Assembly: GCA_035275265.1 (NCBI GenBank)
Contig: DATENC010000028.1
Location: 105,625-169,624, forward strand
DNA: 64,000 nucleotides
Direction of reading: 5' to 3'
DNA from: JACQAP01 sp035275265
GTDB taxonomy: Bacteria; Pseudomonadota; Gammaproteobacteria; Burkholderiales; JACQAP01
The notes under the pieces were generated by a model. The model had not been told where the DNA came from. It made no database searches and saw only the letters and a program-made list of their open reading frames with translations. Shown piece by piece: positions 61,955 through 64,000 of the stretch (position 1 is the first letter of the stretch; each line of letters begins with the position of its first letter). Both the position numbers and the translations under genes were made by a program.

Positions 61955-63204
61955 TGCGGATGCTCTATACATTCGCACTGTTTCTGCTGCTGCCTTGGGC
62001 GTTGCTGCACTTGTGGCTGCGCGGACGGCGGCAGCCGGCGTATCTGGAGCACGTTTCCGATCGTTTTGGTTTCCCCGATACGGATCCAGGCACTCCGCTG
62101 ATCTGGGTGCATGCAGTTTCCGTCGGCGAGACCCGGGCTGCGGAACCCCTGATCAAAGCGCTACGACAGCGCCACCCGTCGCACCGGATCCTGCTCACCC
62201 ACGCTACGCCGACCGGCCGGCAGACCGGGGTCGAGTTGTTCGGCGACAGCGTTGGCCGTTGTTATCTTCCCTATGACTTTCCATTTGCAGTGAAGCGCTT
62301 CCTGCGCCACTTTCGGCCGCAAGTTGGCATCGTGATGGAGACCGAGATATGGCCGAACTTGTTGGAGCACTGCCAACGTAGCAGTATTCCGGTTTACCTG
62401 GTAAACGCCAGGATGTCGGAGAAATCCGCGCGCGGCTACGCGCGTTTTCGCAGCCTGTCCAGAGTCGCCCTGCTCAAGCTCGCCGGGATCGGCGCTCAGA
62501 CCGAACGCGATGCCGCACGGCTCGGCGAACTCGGTGCTGAAGCAGTCAAAGTTACCGGTAATATCAAGTTCGATCGCACGGCACCACCGGAAATGCTGGC
62601 GCTGGGGACACGGCTACGCGAACTGTTCGGCAAGCGCAAAGTATTTCTCGCTGCCAGCACCCGCGAAGGAGAAGAGGCATTGATCCTCGACGCGCTCACC
62701 GGCCTGGACATGGCGGAACTGCTCGTCGTCATCGTGCCGCGGCATCCGCAGCGCTTCGAAGAGATCGGCGTTCTCCTCAGGCAGCATGGCCGCGCGTTTG
62801 TGCGCCGGAGTGACGGGCGGCCGGTCGGGACTGATATTGGTGTCGTGCTCGGCGATTCCATGGGGGAGATGTTTGCCTACTACAGCGCCAGCGACGTCGC
62901 TTTCGTCGGCGGCAGCCTCCTTCCGCTAGGTGGCCAGAACCTGCTGGAGGCCTGCGCGGTAGGCCGTCCCGTCATCGTCGGACCGCACACATTCAACTTT
63001 GAGGAGGCTACCGAAGGCGCAATCGAAGCCGGCGCGGCGTTGCGGGTTGCGGACGCACCGGCGTTGGCCAAGGCCGTCGTTACATTGCTCCGCGATCCCG
63101 GGCGCCGCGAAGCAATGGCAGAGGCGGGCCGGCGCTTCACGCAAGAGCATCGCGGCGCCACGGAACGGACGATGGCGATGCTGAAGTGGAAAGCGGGTGG
63201 ATAG
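61954..63204 (+). CDS. waaA: Kdo transferase
   Basis: 416 aa. One N-terminal membrane anchor, then VHAVSVGETRAAEPL, METEIWPNLL, GNIKFD and FVGGSLLPLGGQNLLEA, all diagnostic of KdtA/WaaA. It attaches Kdo to lipid A at the inner membrane. ATGs overlap with waaC. Convergent with the next gene across 40 bp in which no clear terminator hairpin is seen. Confidence 0.95.
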   Translation: MRMLYTFALFLLLPWALLHLWLRGRRQPAYLEHVSDRFGFPDTDPGTPLIWVHAVSVGETRAAEPLIKALRQRHPSHRILLTHATPTGRQTGVELFGDSVGRCYLPYDFPFAVKRFLRHFRPQVGIVMETEIWPNLLEHCQRSSIPVYLVNARMSEKSARGYARFRSLSRVALLKLAGIGAQTERDAARLGELGAEAVKVTGNIKFDRTAPPEMLALGTRLRELFGKRKVFLAASTREGEEALILDALTGLDMAELLVVIVPRHPQRFEEIGVLLRQHGRAFVRRSDGRPVGTDIGVVLGDSMGEMFAYYSASDVAFVGGSLLPLGGQNLLEACAVGRPVIVGPHTFNFEEATEGAIEAGAALRVADAPALAKAVVTLLRDPGRREAMAEAGRRFTQEHRGATERTMAMLKWKAGG

Positions 63205-63244
63205 ACTGGGGAATGGGAAAGCTATAGATCGCATCCCTCCTCTT

Positions 63245-63850
63245 TCAGCCTTCACCTTCATGTCCCTCCGTCACGACCCGATGCACCCTCTGGTCGCGCG
63301 GGCCGACAGGAAGGACATCCACAATCTGAACTGAAAAGGCGGCGGCAATCCGGGGCGTCCCTGCATTCATGCCCGACAACAGTTGATCGTAGAATCCGCC
63401 GCCGTAACCAAGGCGCTCGCCGGTTGCCTTGAACGCGACCCCGGGCACCAGCAGGAACTCGACAGAAGACGAGGGCACGACCGGACAGAGTTCCGCCGGC
63501 TCAAGGATTCCCCAGACGCCGAGGACAAGTTCACCTTCCAGATTTCTGACTTCGCACAACTCGAGCATTCGCGCCGCGCGGTTGATCCGCGGCAGCAGTA
63601 GGCGCTTGCCCGCAGCTATGACGTCGGTACGGAAAGCAGCGGTATCGAACTCGCTACGGAACGATGCATAGGCGCAAACTACTCGGGCTGCGCGATACGC
63701 CGGAAGTGCACGCAGTTTGGCTGTGATGGCCTGCGAGGCGAGGCGCCGTGTTTCCGCACCCAGCGCATCGCGCCGCGCGATCACGCTCGAGCGCAACGCT
63801 TTCTTGGCATCGCGCAGAGCATCTTCAGACGCGGAATCGGCGTTGCGCAT
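63245..63850 (-). CDS. 5-formyltetrahydrofolate cyclo-ligase
   Basis: 201 aa. An N-terminal basic helix with RSSVIARRDAL precedes LLPRINR and the C-terminal LGYGGGFYDQLL motif, which is the family signature (ATP/folate site). It converts 5-formyl-THF to 5,10-methenyl-THF. ATG 63850 lies 15 bp after the preceding stop. Housekeeping gene. Confidence 0.92.
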   Translation of the reverse strand: MRNADSASEDALRDAKKALRSSVIARRDALGAETRRLASQAITAKLRALPAYRAARVVCAYASFRSEFDTAAFRTDVIAAGKRLLLPRINRAARMLELCEVRNLEGELVLGVWGILEPAELCPVVPSSSVEFLLVPGVAFKATGERLGYGGGFYDQLLSGMNAGTPRIAAAFSVQIVDVLPVGPRDQRVHRVVTEGHEGEG

Positions 63851-63865
63851 GCGCCGGCTCGTCGC

Positions 63866-64000
63866 TCACCGTGCCTCGTCCTTGAGCAGCGCGTTGATGT
63901 CGGCAAGGTCGGCCTCGGCAAGCTTGCCCACCGCGGCCTTCAGCCGCAACTGGTTCAGAATCGCGTTGTAGAGCGCCTGCGCCAGGTTGCTGCGGGCCAG
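63866..64000 (-). CDS. TolC-family outer-membrane protein, 3' end
   Basis: Partial, continuing beyond the window. The visible C-terminus reads NLAQALYNAILNQLRLKAAV then GKLAEADLADINALL and a stop at 63866-63868. This is the typical TolC end (NLAQA-YN-ILNQL-LK-AVG-L-E-DL). It forms the outer-membrane exit duct of tripartite efflux or type I secretion. Confidence 0.8.
   Translation of the reverse strand: MARSNLAQALYNAILNQLRLKAAVGKLAEADLADINALLKDEAR

Noticed and set aside
1..64000. CRISPR arrays, insertion sequences, tRNA or phage attachment sites
   Set aside because: No regular repeat-spacer pattern, transposase, inverted-repeat pair or tRNA-like sequence was seen.

Overview
The window is a large surface-polysaccharide (O-antigen or exopolysaccharide) locus from a Gram-negative bacterium, most likely a betaproteobacterium. 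The right end supports this: a convergent pair of LPS-core genes (waaC, waaA) and a 5-formyltetrahydrofolate cyclo-ligase is followed by the 3' end of a TolC-type outer-membrane channel, a chromosomal context typical of that group. I found no transposase, integrase, tRNA, rRNA or CRISPR array.

Layout. (1) 0-7.6 kb: glycosyltransferase-like and membrane genes around a minus-strand block (sulfatase-like enzyme, small YIDP membrane protein, kinase-like/methyltransferase fusion). This block lies between two diverged direct repeats. Each repeat holds the 3' end of one gene and the 5' end of the next. (2) 7.7-12.7 kb, plus strand: C-methyltransferase, GDP-mannose-hydrolase-like Nudix, methyltransferase, perosamine-synthase-like aminotransferase, methyltransferase and polyprenol-phosphate-sugar synthase, all tightly coupled. 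(3) 12.8-20 kb, minus: Wzx flippase, Wzt/Wzm ABC exporter, two unusual glycosyltransferase-like proteins and an SGNH hydrolase. (4) 20.0-20.5 kb: a relic that joins an SxtJ-like membrane protein to the C-terminus of a carbamoyltransferase. (5) 20.6-33.6 kb, minus: a 14-gene cassette with nearly all starts and stops touching or overlapping. It encodes SIS isomerase, HAD phosphatase, transaldolase, two epimerases, nucleotidyltransferase-PfkB fusion, Gfo/Idh oxidoreductase, a nucleotide-sugar-dehydrogenase homologue without its catalytic Cys, further SDRs, a methyltransferase, a Nudix protein and a two-subunit TPP-dependent E1. (6) 33.8-38.7 kb, minus: rfbD-C-A-B (dTDP-L-rhamnose) and a polyprenyl-P sugar-phosphate transferase. 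(7) 38.9-56 kb, minus: glycosyltransferases alternating with methyltransferases, a UDP-xylose synthase, an epimerase, a hexapeptide acyltransferase and a second flippase. (8) 56.2-61 kb: galE, fcl, gmd (minus) and manC (plus). (9) 61-64 kb: LPS core genes and flank.

How it fits together. manC, gmd and fcl supply GDP-mannose, GDP-4-keto-6-deoxymannose and GDP-fucose. rfbABCD supply dTDP-rhamnose, and galE and the UXS supply UDP-galactose and UDP-xylose. The plus-strand module probably turns a GDP-4-keto sugar into amino and/or C-methyl-branched sugars. The 14-gene cassette looks like a pathway for an activated higher-carbon sugar that may carry a two-carbon branch. This cassette is the best candidate here for an undescribed system. 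Its product is inferred from gene content only. Many methyltransferases would cap or decorate the glycan. Both an ABC exporter and two Wzx-type flippases are present, without an obvious Wzy.
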